Assembly: GCA_002345965.1 (NCBI GenBank) | Contig: DDTF01000028.1 | Location: forward strand, 45,106 to 73,491 | Direction of reading: 5' to 3' | DNA length: 28,386 nt | Origin: Flammeovirgaceae bacterium UBA2371 | GTDB lineage: Bacteria > Bacteroidota > Bacteroidia > Cytophagales > Cyclobacteriaceae | Part shown: positions 7,544-14,928 of the stretch, in pieces | How the letters are laid out: each line of letters opens with the position of its first letter | Position numbering within the stretch: the first letter of the stretch is position 1 | Program-made: the position numbers and the translations under genes | The notes under the pieces: model-generated | Databases searched by the model: none | What the model saw: only the letters and a program-made list of their open reading frames with translations | What the model was told of the DNA's origin: nothing

Positions 7544-7927
7544 TTAACAGGGGGGATGAAAGATTTCGCCAGAAGGGTTTTCAGGCAAGCTAACGAGATA
7601 TCCTGAAAAGGCGATGGCCTCAGTGCCAAACCTTGATGTTTCAGGGTTGTTAAATTGAACGAACCCAATGGGATATTCGCTAAGATTTATTTTTAGTGAG
7701 GGAGTGCTTTCAGGCGTTTGTTCCGCAGGCGCAGCGGCTACCCGCTTTAATTTTTGCATTAGAATACATTTTCCATTGCACGCCATTTCTGGTTTGTCCT
7801 TATTGATGCACAGTACTTTAGCAAAGAAATCCTGATTGGCGTAGTACTCCACGAGGGGGTGAATAGGTCGTAACAAGGCTATGCCATAGAGCAAAATGAA
7901 AAACCAGCCAAATGTTATTTTCTTCAC
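7544..7927 (-). CDS. Small membrane-anchored Cys/His protein, first gene of the copper cluster
   Basis: 127 residues starting at a GTG (7925-7927). A single hydrophobic segment (about 6-20) makes an N-terminal anchor or signal. The exported part has C40, C50 and C54 in the pattern C-I-N-K-D-K-P-E-M-A-C-N-G-K-C, then a low-complexity linker and a C-terminal I-F-H-P-P-C127. The Cys spacing C-x9-C-x3-C plus the terminal H-P-P-C look like metal or thiol chemistry. I recall similar small proteins beside metal receptors in Bacteroidota, but no function is established. It is 72 bases ahead of the lipoprotein gene, so the three genes probably form one transcript. No alternative Met precedes the anchor, which supports the GTG start. 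Confidence 0.7.
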   Translation of the reverse strand: MKKITFGWFFILLYGIALLRPIHPLVEYYANQDFFAKVLCINKDKPEMACNGKCILMQKLKRVAAAPAEQTPESTPSLKINLSEYPIGFVQFNNPETSRFGTEAIAFSGYLVSLPENPSGEIFHPPC

Positions 7928-7931
7928 ACTG

Positions 7932-7939
7932 CAAATATA
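7932..7939 (-). promoter_or_regulatory. -7 promoter element of the copper operon
   Basis: On the minus strand TATATTTG is an exact TAnnTTTG match, ending 4 bases before the GTG start at 7927. About 18 bases further upstream there is only TTTT rather than TTTG. If functional, transcription would start at or very near the start codon, giving a leaderless or nearly leaderless message. Confidence 0.4.
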
Positions 7940-8056
7940 GGCTGCGCCTGGTTTTTGAAAAGATGATTTAGGTCATGAGGGCTATTTTTTTTTTGAACCC
8001 CGGGATTAAAGTGAATTCTTTATTTGTGTTGTTTTGTTCGGTACAAATCAACGCAG

Positions 8057-8545
8057 TTATTCTTTGTTGACGATTAGTTTTTGCTGGGTGTAGTCCAGGG
8101 TTACCATCTTTATTACTTGCCCCTTGTCGACAGTGATAATGATCTCTTTTTCGAATCGTGAATTGTAGCTGAAGTGTTCGTATTGCGTCATGTTTCCGGC
8201 CGGGACGCGAAGTTTGCCTGAAAACCAATTGGCCAATACACCATCCTGCTTCATTTTTGGAAATATTTTTTTTATGGATGTTTTGATCAGTTTTTTACCA
8301 AAAAAAAGGGTAGGGCTGAACATATCGCCTTCAACTTCTTTGAGCAGCAACTGATCATTCTGGATGGCCCAAGAAGCAATATAACCCCGCGTGCAAGTGT
8401 CAAAAGAATTGAACTCAGGCTTTTTCTTTCTGCTTTTCTCCCAGTAGGTTTCAAGTGGATTGGTGTACAGATCCATCCATTGGGAATTGATCAATATGGT
8501 ATCAGGAAGTTGTGCTGCCATAACTTGGGTTTTATGTTTTGCCAA
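8057..8545 (-). CDS. Conserved protein of unknown function
   Basis: 162 residues, no signal peptide or membrane segment, so probably cytoplasmic. Recognisable features are I-L-I-N-S-Q-W-M-D-L-Y-T-N-P-L-E near the N-terminus, then F-D-T-C-T-R-G-Y-I-A-S-W-A-I-Q-N-D-Q-L-L-L (about residues 48-68). The second stretch (acidic/Cys-x-R-G-Y-x-A-x-W-x-I) looks like a family of small uncharacterised proteins seen in many bacteria. Some lie near toxin loci, but there is no toxin partner here. An in-frame ATG at 8521 (M-A-A-Q-L-P-D) is an equally good start. It ends 129 bases before the copper operon and could be read together with it only if transcription runs through that gap. Confidence 0.6.
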   Translation of the reverse strand: MAKHKTQVMAAQLPDTILINSQWMDLYTNPLETYWEKSRKKKPEFNSFDTCTRGYIASWAIQNDQLLLKEVEGDMFSPTLFFGKKLIKTSIKKIFPKMKQDGVLANWFSGKLRVPAGNMTQYEHFSYNSRFEKEIIITVDKGQVIKMVTLDYTQQKLIVNKE

Positions 8546-8695
8546 CTAACGCAATACGAATGAATGAATTTAAATATTCTGGTTTAACAAGGTAAGCAGG
8601 TCTCTGTTGATGAACTTGTTTGGAGTTGAGCCGCTGTTTATGGCGATTTATGAACGGGTAGATCAATTGATATCAGTACCTCGCAGCATTGTGGT

Positions 8696-8726
8696 TTTGA
8701 TATACCACCGAATTCATTAACTTTTG
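8696..8726 (+). promoter_or_regulatory. Near-consensus promoter of the serine hydrolase gene
   Basis: TTTG (8696-8699), an 18-base spacer, then TAACTTTTG (8718-8726), the -7 element with one extra base. The -33 box lies inside a small dyad, GTGGT (8691-8695) and ACCAC (8704-8708), a possible operator. The predicted start near 8731 leaves a very short leader to 8741 and a better one to the in-frame ATG at 8753. Confidence 0.3.
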
Positions 8727-8740
8727 GATAAGCCAAAACG

Positions 8741-10276
8741 ATGAACCTACCTATGAAGATCACTAACCTCAACCATCTCTTGTTCCTTCTTATAATTTTA
8801 GGGATAGCTGCCTGTCAGCCTGCAGCACCTAAGGAAGAAGTAAAAGAGGATGCCGCAACGATAAAAGCCAGGATGCTTGCCCGGGCGGACTCGCTGGAAT
8901 TGGATACACCCTATGAAGCACCTCCTGGGGATCCATTGTCGCACCATACCTCCGGTTATGCCAAAGTGGTTTGCTCGGCTGTCTTCATTACAGGTCTTGA
9001 TGCAGAATTTGCTGCTGCCCATGTGGGTGGATTTTCAAGCCCTTTTGAAGAACGTGCCAAAGTAGGAAAACCTGTTGTTGACTATGAAAAGAAGACGGTT
9101 TCCATCACCTTACCCGATGGCGTCACCCGTACTGCGATTTACCTGGGAGATCAAAGTCAGGGTTGTGTCACCTTGCCGATTGGTGAAAGCAAAGTATTTT
9201 ATCAACCCAAAAAAATCACCCGCAACCTGCCTGACGCCAACAAGACTGCCTGGCCCATGGGAGATGTACTGGCCAATGATCCTATGCCTGCCGAGTTGAA
9301 CATGGACAAAGTGCAGCAAGCGGTGGATGCTGCCTTTGAAGGCGATGGCAAGACCGCTGCCTTTGTGGTGACCTATAAGGGCCGCATCATCGGTGAGCGC
9401 TATGGAGAGGGAATTACCAAGGATACACCACTGGAGAGCTGGTCGATGGGAAAGAGTCTTACCGCCACCATGGTGGGCATACTGATCCATCAGGGTGTTT
9501 ACACTTTGGATCAACCCGCACCCATACCCCAGTGGCAGGAACCTGGAGATGAGCGCGCAAAAATTAGAATCAGTGATATACTACATATGTCCAGTGGCTT
9601 GCGGTTTCGCGCTCCCCAGGATCCGGATTTCGATCCTTCCCTGGGTTATCCAGACCATTTGTATGTTTATACCGGTAGCATCAATTCTTTTGAGTATGCA
9701 GCCACCAGACCACAGCAGTGGTTGCCCAATACAGTAGGTCGTTATCGCAATTCAGATCCCGTGCTAGGAAATTACCTGGTACGATTGGGCGTTGAAGGCA
9801 GGGGTGGAGATTACCATGAATTTCCTCAACGTGCATTGTTTGATAAAATTGGTGTACGTACCATGATCATGGAAGCTGATCCTTATGGGAATTTCTTAAC
9901 GCAAGGTTATGAGTTTGCCTCCGGACGCGACTGGGCAAGGTTGGGTAATTTATACCTTCAGGATGGGGTTTGGAATGGAGAAAGAATTTTGCCGGAAGGT
10001 TTCGTAAACTTTGTAAGCACGCTGGCAGAACCCTGGGTGAAAGATGGCAGACCCATCTATGGAGGTTTTTTCTGGATCAACGGTGATGGAGGAAGACCTA
10101 TACCTAAGAATGCTTATATGATGCTGGGTGCCGGTGGCCAGTCTACCACCATTATTCCTTCCCACGATCTGGTGGTTGTTAGATTGGGACACTACACAGG
10201 TGCACGAGCAGGAGGAGATGCCTTGGATAAGGCGTATGCGCTTTTGATGGAAGCAGTACCCGAAAAATCAATGTGA
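8741..10276 (+). CDS. Serine hydrolase lipoprotein, class C beta-lactamase/esterase fold
   Basis: 511 residues. A lipoprotein signal ends G-I-A-A-C25. Residues 26-180 form an extra N-terminal region unlike the catalytic fold. The hydrolase domain follows: S235-M-G-K238 is the SxxK nucleophile motif, H-M-S-S-G-L-R at 282-288 is the usual H-x-S-G-L block, and Y335-R-N337 is the YxN motif. A C-terminal M-L-G-A-G-G-Q-S (His replaced in the HxG-type triad) precedes the last strands. Family members hydrolyse peptides, esters or beta-lactams at the cell surface; nothing singles out beta-lactam resistance. In-frame ATG 8753 gives a cleaner signal peptide (M-K-I-T-N-L-N-H) and may be the true start. 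It converges on the DUF3078 gene across a strong hairpin. Confidence 0.88.
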   Translation: MNLPMKITNLNHLLFLLIILGIAACQPAAPKEEVKEDAATIKARMLARADSLELDTPYEAPPGDPLSHHTSGYAKVVCSAVFITGLDAEFAAAHVGGFSSPFEERAKVGKPVVDYEKKTVSITLPDGVTRTAIYLGDQSQGCVTLPIGESKVFYQPKKITRNLPDANKTAWPMGDVLANDPMPAELNMDKVQQAVDAAFEGDGKTAAFVVTYKGRIIGERYGEGITKDTPLESWSMGKSLTATMVGILIHQGVYTLDQPAPIPQWQEPGDERAKIRISDILHMSSGLRFRAPQDPDFDPSLGYPDHLYVYTGSINSFEYAATRPQQWLPNTVGRYRNSDPVLGNYLVRLGVEGRGGDYHEFPQRALFDKIGVRTMIMEADPYGNFLTQGYEFASGRDWARLGNLYLQDGVWNGERILPEGFVNFVSTLAEPWVKDGRPIYGGFFWINGDGGRPIPKNAYMMLGAGGQSTTIIPSHDLVVVRLGHYTGARAGGDALDKAYALLMEAVPEKSM

Positions 10277-10291
10277 TCAATTAGAAAAAAG

Positions 10292-10341
10292 AATACCTCA
10301 GTAGGTTAGGTGGATAGGCACGCCAACAATACTGAGGTATT
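10292..10341. terminator. Strong bidirectional terminator
   Basis: A perfect 12-base-pair stem, AATACCTCAGTA (10292-10303) with TACTGAGGTATT (10330-10341), around a 26-base loop that can form small inner pairs. A T run follows on each strand: TTTT at 10340-10343 with TTTTTT further on for the plus strand, and the complement of the A run at 10285-10290 for the minus strand. It serves the convergent serine hydrolase and DUF3078-like genes. Confidence 0.85.
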
Positions 10342-10351
10342 TTAAGTTGTT

Positions 10352-11245
10352 CTATTTTTTCTCCTGATAGTTACGGAAGGAATAAGCGAATCCAATAGTA
10401 AGACCTTGACTTAATTGAACACCTGTATCCTGGTCATAATCGTAGAGTAAAATTCCGCCCACACCCACGTTGATAAAATCATTCACTTTTGCGGTGAGGT
10501 TAAGGTCTAATCGGTGATCTATCTTATTTGCTTCCAAAGTTTCGTAGTTGGCAAAGAGCACATACCTCCATTTGAGGTTGATATTTTCTGCAATGTCTTT
10601 GTTGAAGTCGGCTTGCAACTGAAATGCCAGCCACTCCCAGCGGGTGTTGTCGGGAGGTGTTACGCCATAGGGTGTGGGACCAACAGATGTAATGAAACGA
10701 GCAGGGTCATTGACGATGGTCAAACGAGGGGCGAAGGGAGCTATCCTTACTTTGAAGTAGTCAACAGGATGATATTCGACACCCCATGCAGAGGTTACGA
10801 ACGCGGGGGCAAACAAATCTGAAATTATATCTTTTGTGCCGTCATTATTGTACAAATAACCTTCTGTAAATTGAGTGGCAAAACTCAGTGAAGAAAACAA
10901 GCCCCATTTTTCACTTAGGTCACGACCATATTTTGTGTCGAGATAAATCCGATCCGCTGTTTTGCGATACCCCTGTCCCTGGTTGTTGACAAATCCAAAG
11001 GCCAGGTCAATTTGATTGTCCCATGATACTTTATCCTTTTTGTAATTGGCTTTGTAATTGAATAATGTATTTAATCCTATTGAGTTGACACCCCCTGCTT
11101 TCCAGTTGGAAGAGAAGGATGCCTGATTGAGGTTGATGCCAAAGTTCACCCCCTTTTTCCAGTGCGTGGTTGAGTCAATTTTTACAACTTGACCGTGAGT
11201 AAGTAATGCAGTACCAATAAGAAATGTAGTCCAGATGAATTTCAT
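10352..11245 (-). CDS. DUF3078-like outer-membrane protein
   Basis: 297 residues from the ATG at 11243-11245, chosen because it begins a clean signal peptide (M-K-F-I-W-T-T-F-L-I-G-T-A-L-L-T-H-G-Q). The upstream in-frame ATG at 11296 would add 17 polar residues. The mature protein opens with W-K-K-G-V-N-F-G-I-N-L-N-Q-A-S-F-S-S-N-W and continues as alternating hydrophobic/polar strands with aromatic girdles, consistent with a beta barrel. The S-S-N-W-x-A-G-G-x-N-S motif and overall size fit the Bacteroidota DUF3078 family, whose role is unknown. The gene has its own transcript, bounded by hairpins on both sides. Confidence 0.8.
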   Translation of the reverse strand: MKFIWTTFLIGTALLTHGQVVKIDSTTHWKKGVNFGINLNQASFSSNWKAGGVNSIGLNTLFNYKANYKKDKVSWDNQIDLAFGFVNNQGQGYRKTADRIYLDTKYGRDLSEKWGLFSSLSFATQFTEGYLYNNDGTKDIISDLFAPAFVTSAWGVEYHPVDYFKVRIAPFAPRLTIVNDPARFITSVGPTPYGVTPPDNTRWEWLAFQLQADFNKDIAENINLKWRYVLFANYETLEANKIDHRLDLNLTAKVNDFINVGVGGILLYDYDQDTGVQLSQGLTIGFAYSFRNYQEKK

Positions 11246-11298
11246 GAGATGAATAGTAGTGAGATTTCTTCCTGTTAAGTTATGATGGAGCAACAAAG

Positions 11299-11341
11299 AT
11301 AGCAGAAAATCCTTACTTGTATTTCAGGATTTTGCTGCTAT
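11299..11341 (-). terminator. Terminator after the DUF4332 gene
   Basis: ATAGCAG-AAAATCC (11299-11312) pairs with GGATTTTGCTGCTAT (11327-11341) with a single unpaired C, a 14-base-pair stem with a 14-base loop. It begins 26 bases after the minus-strand stop at 11367 and is followed by CTTTGTTG, a modest T-rich run. It separates the DUF4332 pair from the DUF3078-like gene. Confidence 0.65.
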
Positions 11342-11366
11342 ACTTCGACCAACTGTAATTTGAGTT

Positions 11367-11777
11367 TTAGTAAGTTATTTTGGGCGCCATGCCTTTTGCC
11401 TGCTTTACGAAAGCTTCCACTTTTGAAAGCGAAGGCAATTGTCTAACCAGTTTTTGTTTGGCATTGACCTCCATCATTTTTTCGTGAAGGTTCTGAGGAG
11501 AACGCATTTTAAGTTCTTTCACCGTATCCACACCTGCTTTTTCGAGTAGTTGCGAATATTCACTTCCAACACCTTTTATTCTGTAAAGATCAGCCATGTT
11601 GGCCCATTTCAATATTGTGCTTTCGCTTATGTTGGCGTCAGTGGCCACTTTTTTTCTTCCACTTTTGGTTGCACAATGCTTCAGCAGACCTGAAACAGAG
11701 CGAATGCCTGCAGCTTGTAATTTTTTTGCGTAAGAAGGTCCGATGCCTTCGATGTCTGATAGTTTCTTGTTAGCCAT
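11367..11777 (-). CDS. DUF4332 helix-hairpin-helix protein
   Basis: 136 residues, cytoplasmic, built from two helix-hairpin-helix units. The first reads L-S-D-I-E-G-I-G-P-S-Y-A-K-K-L at 6-20, and the second L-Y-R-I-K-G-V-G-S-E-Y-S-Q-L-L-E at 64-79. The G-I-G/G-V-G hairpins are the type that contact the DNA backbone or serve as protein joints, as in DUF4332 proteins. A trailing charged helix contains M-M-E-V-N-A-K-Q-K-L-V. It follows the small unknown gene by 24 bases and is probably cotranscribed. DNA binding is inferred from the fold; no enzymatic domain is fused to it. Confidence 0.8.
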   Translation of the reverse strand: MANKKLSDIEGIGPSYAKKLQAAGIRSVSGLLKHCATKSGRKKVATDANISESTILKWANMADLYRIKGVGSEYSQLLEKAGVDTVKELKMRSPQNLHEKMMEVNAKQKLVRQLPSLSKVEAFVKQAKGMAPKITY

Positions 11778-11801
11778 TTTACTTTTTATTTATGATTTGA
11801 A

Positions 11802-12233
11802 TTATAATACGAATTTGAACATGTTGCCCAGCGACTTGATCTTGCTCAGCGGGTCACCTTTTCCTACTAATTTCAATAGGCTAGCTTCACCACCTTCTGA
11901 AACCTGATTGCTCACTCGAGACATCACAAAAGGAATGATAAATGTAGATACCGACTTTGCTACTGTGTCGGATACACCCAGTTTGGTAATCATTTTGGTT
12001 CCATAGTCTGCAACCATTGTCTTAACCAATGAGCTTTGATCCAAAGGAGACTTTCCATTGAATAAGCTGGTTAGTCCTGCCAGATTGCCTCCTGAAATTT
12101 GTCCTTGCAATTGACCCTGCACAGTTTCTTTGGCCAATTTAATGGCACCGTTGGTTTTCGATTCTGGAAGTCCGAGAGAAACGAGTTTGCTTCCCAGTTC
12201 TCCCTTTACGCTGTTTATTATTTGGTCTATCAT
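11802..12233 (-). CDS. Small helical protein of unknown function
   Basis: 143 residues with no signal peptide and no transmembrane segment. It looks all-helical, with a central Gly/Ser-rich stretch (G-Q-L-Q-G-Q-I-S-G-G-N-L-A-G) and two amphipathic helices before and after it. It vaguely resembles YidB/DUF937- and DUF2780-type proteins, but I cannot assign it to either. It is the first gene of a two-gene unit with the DUF4332 protein, driven by a predicted promoter at 12283-12290. The conserved-looking N-terminus M-I-D-Q-I-I-N-S-V-K supports the start. Confidence 0.6.
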   Translation of the reverse strand: MIDQIINSVKGELGSKLVSLGLPESKTNGAIKLAKETVQGQLQGQISGGNLAGLTSLFNGKSPLDQSSLVKTMVADYGTKMITKLGVSDTVAKSVSTFIIPFVMSRVSNQVSEGGEASLLKLVGKGDPLSKIKSLGNMFKFVL

Positions 12234-12282
12234 ATTAGTTGGTGTTTATACCGTTTTTAGTTGTGGTTGCTTAAATGATGAT

Positions 12283-12290
12283 CAAATGTA
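12283..12290 (-). promoter_or_regulatory. -7 promoter element of the DUF4332 operon
   Basis: TACATTTG on the minus strand is an exact TAnnTTTG match 49 bases upstream of the ATG at 12233. A matching -33 TTTG at standard spacing is not clear. The rest of the 153-base gap (12234-12386) shows no strong hairpin after the propeller gene. Confidence 0.45.
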
Positions 12291-12386
12291 GCCCAAAGGA
12301 GTGCGGAAACGGGGATTCTTCGTTGTATCAGGGTCAGTGCTCGATGAATGGGGAATGTGACTCGATTAAAAAACGGACGTTGAAAG

Positions 12387-14927
12387 CTACTCTTCTATGG
12401 TTTTTCGCCCTTTATGTTTTTTGAAGTACATCCTTACTCCTCGCTCAAGCAGTAAAAGGAGCAACGCCAGGCAAAGGTTCATCATTGTTTTGTACAATGG
12501 CACACTTCCAATGAATTCGGGCGTAATCGGTTCGAGCCAGTTTTGAAGATAATCAAACACGATGAAAAGGCACATGAATACCATGATGCGCGCCAATGAT
12601 CTTTTGGCAACGGGATTTCGAATAAGAAGCAAGGTTGTTCCAAAGAGCACAACTATACCGGTGATCTGCAGAATGTAAAACCACCACGAATTCCAATAGG
12701 GCTTTTGGATAATGAACGAATAGGTAAGTGGTGGATCCACCCATGCACGTAAATCATTGGTGGCTTGTGCGTGAAAGATGTATTTTCCGGGTTCGAGTGA
12801 AGTATAGGTGACGGATGGATTACTGCTGGGTGGCGACCATTCTTTTTCCAGTTTTTCCAGATAGTATCTGTAATATACCTGACCACCAAAATTGGTATCA
12901 ATGGCTTTAAAGTCGAAGGTCAAATGATTTTGATCGTGATCGAGAACGACAGACGGATATAAGGCATTGATTATTTCACTGGCAGTTGGAGCAGGGGGTG
13001 TGTAGGGTTTAAATGAAATACTGATACCCGTCAGATAAGTGTTTAAGATGACAGGCATTTCAACTTTAGCGGTATTGAAAAAGGTAATGCCATTGTCATT
13101 AATCAATAGCAAATTGTTTTTTGAGTCAATGTATAGGGGAGCAGCGTAACCCCCTTTCTCCGAAAGTCCATCGTGCTGATCATAATACCTGGATTTTCCT
13201 GAAACCAAATCCAGATAACCAATGTCTTTTCTCATAGACATCCATAAACGGTTGTTATTGACCAGGATGCTCTTAATAAAGGGTGATCCGGATTCGATCG
13301 CTGGACCTACATGTGTAAATTGATCGTTTTCAAATTTGAAATATCCCTGCCCGTCTGTTGCGATCCATACTATACCCTTGTGTTCTGTAATGGCATTGAT
13401 GTCATGACTGGGAAAGACGTCTTCTTGAGATAAACGATGCAAGACCCCATTGCCATCCAGCATGGCCAACCCGGCACCTAAGCTTCCAAACCAGACGTTG
13501 CCTTTCGCGTCTGCACAAATAGCAAAAATATCGTTGTGTATAAAACCGGATTTAGTGGTAAAGTGGTGCAATATTTCTCCTTGCTGGTTGACATGAATAA
13601 CTCCATCTCCCATAGTGGCAATCCACATGCTGCGATCAGGGGCAACTTCAAACAACCGTGCACGCGTATTTTTTAAACTTTCTAAACTGCGAATTGAATT
13701 TTTATCCGGGTAGTAGATTTGTACACCTTTATTGTAGGTGCCCACCCATACTGCATTATTTAGAAAACGAACACTTGTTACTGGGTCTCTGGAAAAAGCC
13801 GGAATTGGAATAAATGGTCGCCTGGTATTTTCAGCAGTAGGATCAAATTGAAACAAACCCAGGTCTGTACCAACAAAATAACGATCGTCATCTCCGGCAA
13901 CTCCATAGAGTTTTGAAATACCAGTACCCTGTGTGCTGAAATGCTTAAACCTGGATTCAAATATTTTGATGAGACCATTGCTGAGCGATCCTACCCATAT
14001 TGTTCCAGGTCGTTCAATGTAGATGGTATTTACAGAAAAGATAGGGTAGCCGGTGGTCTCATCAAAATGTTCTGTCTTTTTCACAATGGAGTCATTTTCC
14101 AATGTTAAATGCACGAGTCCTTTTTGATAAGTACCCAACCACAAGGACTCAGAATTTTCATGAACGATGTCACTTACGTTGGTACCGACTAATGCGGGCG
14201 TAAATACATGTTGTGTTACTTTTGTGAAAGTACCGGTCCGCAGGAGAAAGAGCCCATTGCCGGATGTGCCAGCCCAAAATTGAAGGGAATCGTTTTTAAA
14301 GGTTTCAAGACTTGTGATGTCTTCATACATCAGTTCTTTTGGAGCATCGTTGAAAACCAGCCGTTGGTTGTCTATTTGAAAAGTATATATACCCTCAGAG
14401 GTGGCTGTGATCAATTGATTTCCAACTATCTTGATCTGGTTGACTATTTTTCCCTGCAACTCTGCGGGAAACAGGAATGCAGGTGTTTTCATGTCATCCC
14501 GCCATGTTATCAAACCACTAGAACGTGTTGCTGCAAAAAGTATCCCGCCATTGGTTTCGGCAATAGAAACTATTTCACTGTTTAATGTATCTCCAATTAT
14601 CGTTTCAAAAAATGCACCATTGTAGGATGAAATGCTTCCTTGAAAATGCCCAAATAGGAGCCGTCCACTCTTGCTTAATAATGAGGTGGTGATGAAGTTA
14701 CTGGGCAGACCATCTCTTTGGGTAAACACTTTTGTAACCTCTCCATCAAAGCGCGCCAATCCATTGCCGGTGCTAATCCAGATGAACCCCCTTTTGTCTT
14801 TAACTATACCATAGACAAAATTTTGCGGCAGACCATTCTCTTCTGTCAGTTGACTGAAGTGGGTATCTTGTCCATATGCCAGACCAATGCACAAAAGAAA
14901 GATAACAATGAGTGGTAATCGCTGCAT
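12387..14927 (-). CDS. Reg_prop beta-propeller/Y_Y_Y membrane protein lacking a kinase domain
   Basis: 846 residues. After signal peptide 1-20 come many Reg_prop-type repeats with the L-W-x-G-T/S-x-x-x-G-L signature (about 48-60, 219-228, 262-271, 310-320, 352-361, 393-402, 435-443, 478-488, 520-529), enough for two seven-bladed propellers. A Y_Y_Y Ig-like domain lies at about 665-742 (Y-Y-R-Y-Y-L-E-K-L-E-K-E-W). TM1 is at about 749-769. Normally a histidine kinase and often an AraC domain follow. Here the chain instead continues into two more hydrophobic helices (about 779-795 and 811-828) and ends with a basic tail. The propeller should be a periplasmic ligand sensor, but it must signal through a partner or serve a structural role. 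It is last in a four-gene operon, 1 base after the preceding stop. Confidence 0.88.
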   Translation of the reverse strand: MQRLPLIVIFLLCIGLAYGQDTHFSQLTEENGLPQNFVYGIVKDKRGFIWISTGNGLARFDGEVTKVFTQRDGLPSNFITTSLLSKSGRLLFGHFQGSISSYNGAFFETIIGDTLNSEIVSIAETNGGILFAATRSSGLITWRDDMKTPAFLFPAELQGKIVNQIKIVGNQLITATSEGIYTFQIDNQRLVFNDAPKELMYEDITSLETFKNDSLQFWAGTSGNGLFLLRTGTFTKVTQHVFTPALVGTNVSDIVHENSESLWLGTYQKGLVHLTLENDSIVKKTEHFDETTGYPIFSVNTIYIERPGTIWVGSLSNGLIKIFESRFKHFSTQGTGISKLYGVAGDDDRYFVGTDLGLFQFDPTAENTRRPFIPIPAFSRDPVTSVRFLNNAVWVGTYNKGVQIYYPDKNSIRSLESLKNTRARLFEVAPDRSMWIATMGDGVIHVNQQGEILHHFTTKSGFIHNDIFAICADAKGNVWFGSLGAGLAMLDGNGVLHRLSQEDVFPSHDINAITEHKGIVWIATDGQGYFKFENDQFTHVGPAIESGSPFIKSILVNNNRLWMSMRKDIGYLDLVSGKSRYYDQHDGLSEKGGYAAPLYIDSKNNLLLINDNGITFFNTAKVEMPVILNTYLTGISISFKPYTPPAPTASEIINALYPSVVLDHDQNHLTFDFKAIDTNFGGQVYYRYYLEKLEKEWSPPSSNPSVTYTSLEPGKYIFHAQATNDLRAWVDPPLTYSFIIQKPYWNSWWFYILQITGIVVLFGTTLLLIRNPVAKRSLARIMVFMCLFIVFDYLQNWLEPITPEFIGSVPLYKTMMNLCLALLLLLLERGVRMYFKKHKGRKTIEE

Positions 14928-14928
14928 G

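Noticed and set aside
8057..8545. Immunity protein of a toxin system
   Set aside because: The protein resembles some orphan immunity-like families, but no toxin gene is nearby.
8741..10276. Antibiotic-resistance beta-lactamase
   Set aside because: SxxK and YxN are shared by many esterases and peptidases of this fold; nothing points to beta-lactams.
11246..11296. Longer start for the DUF3078-like protein at 11296
   Set aside because: It adds 17 polar residues ahead of a clear signal peptide beginning at 11245.
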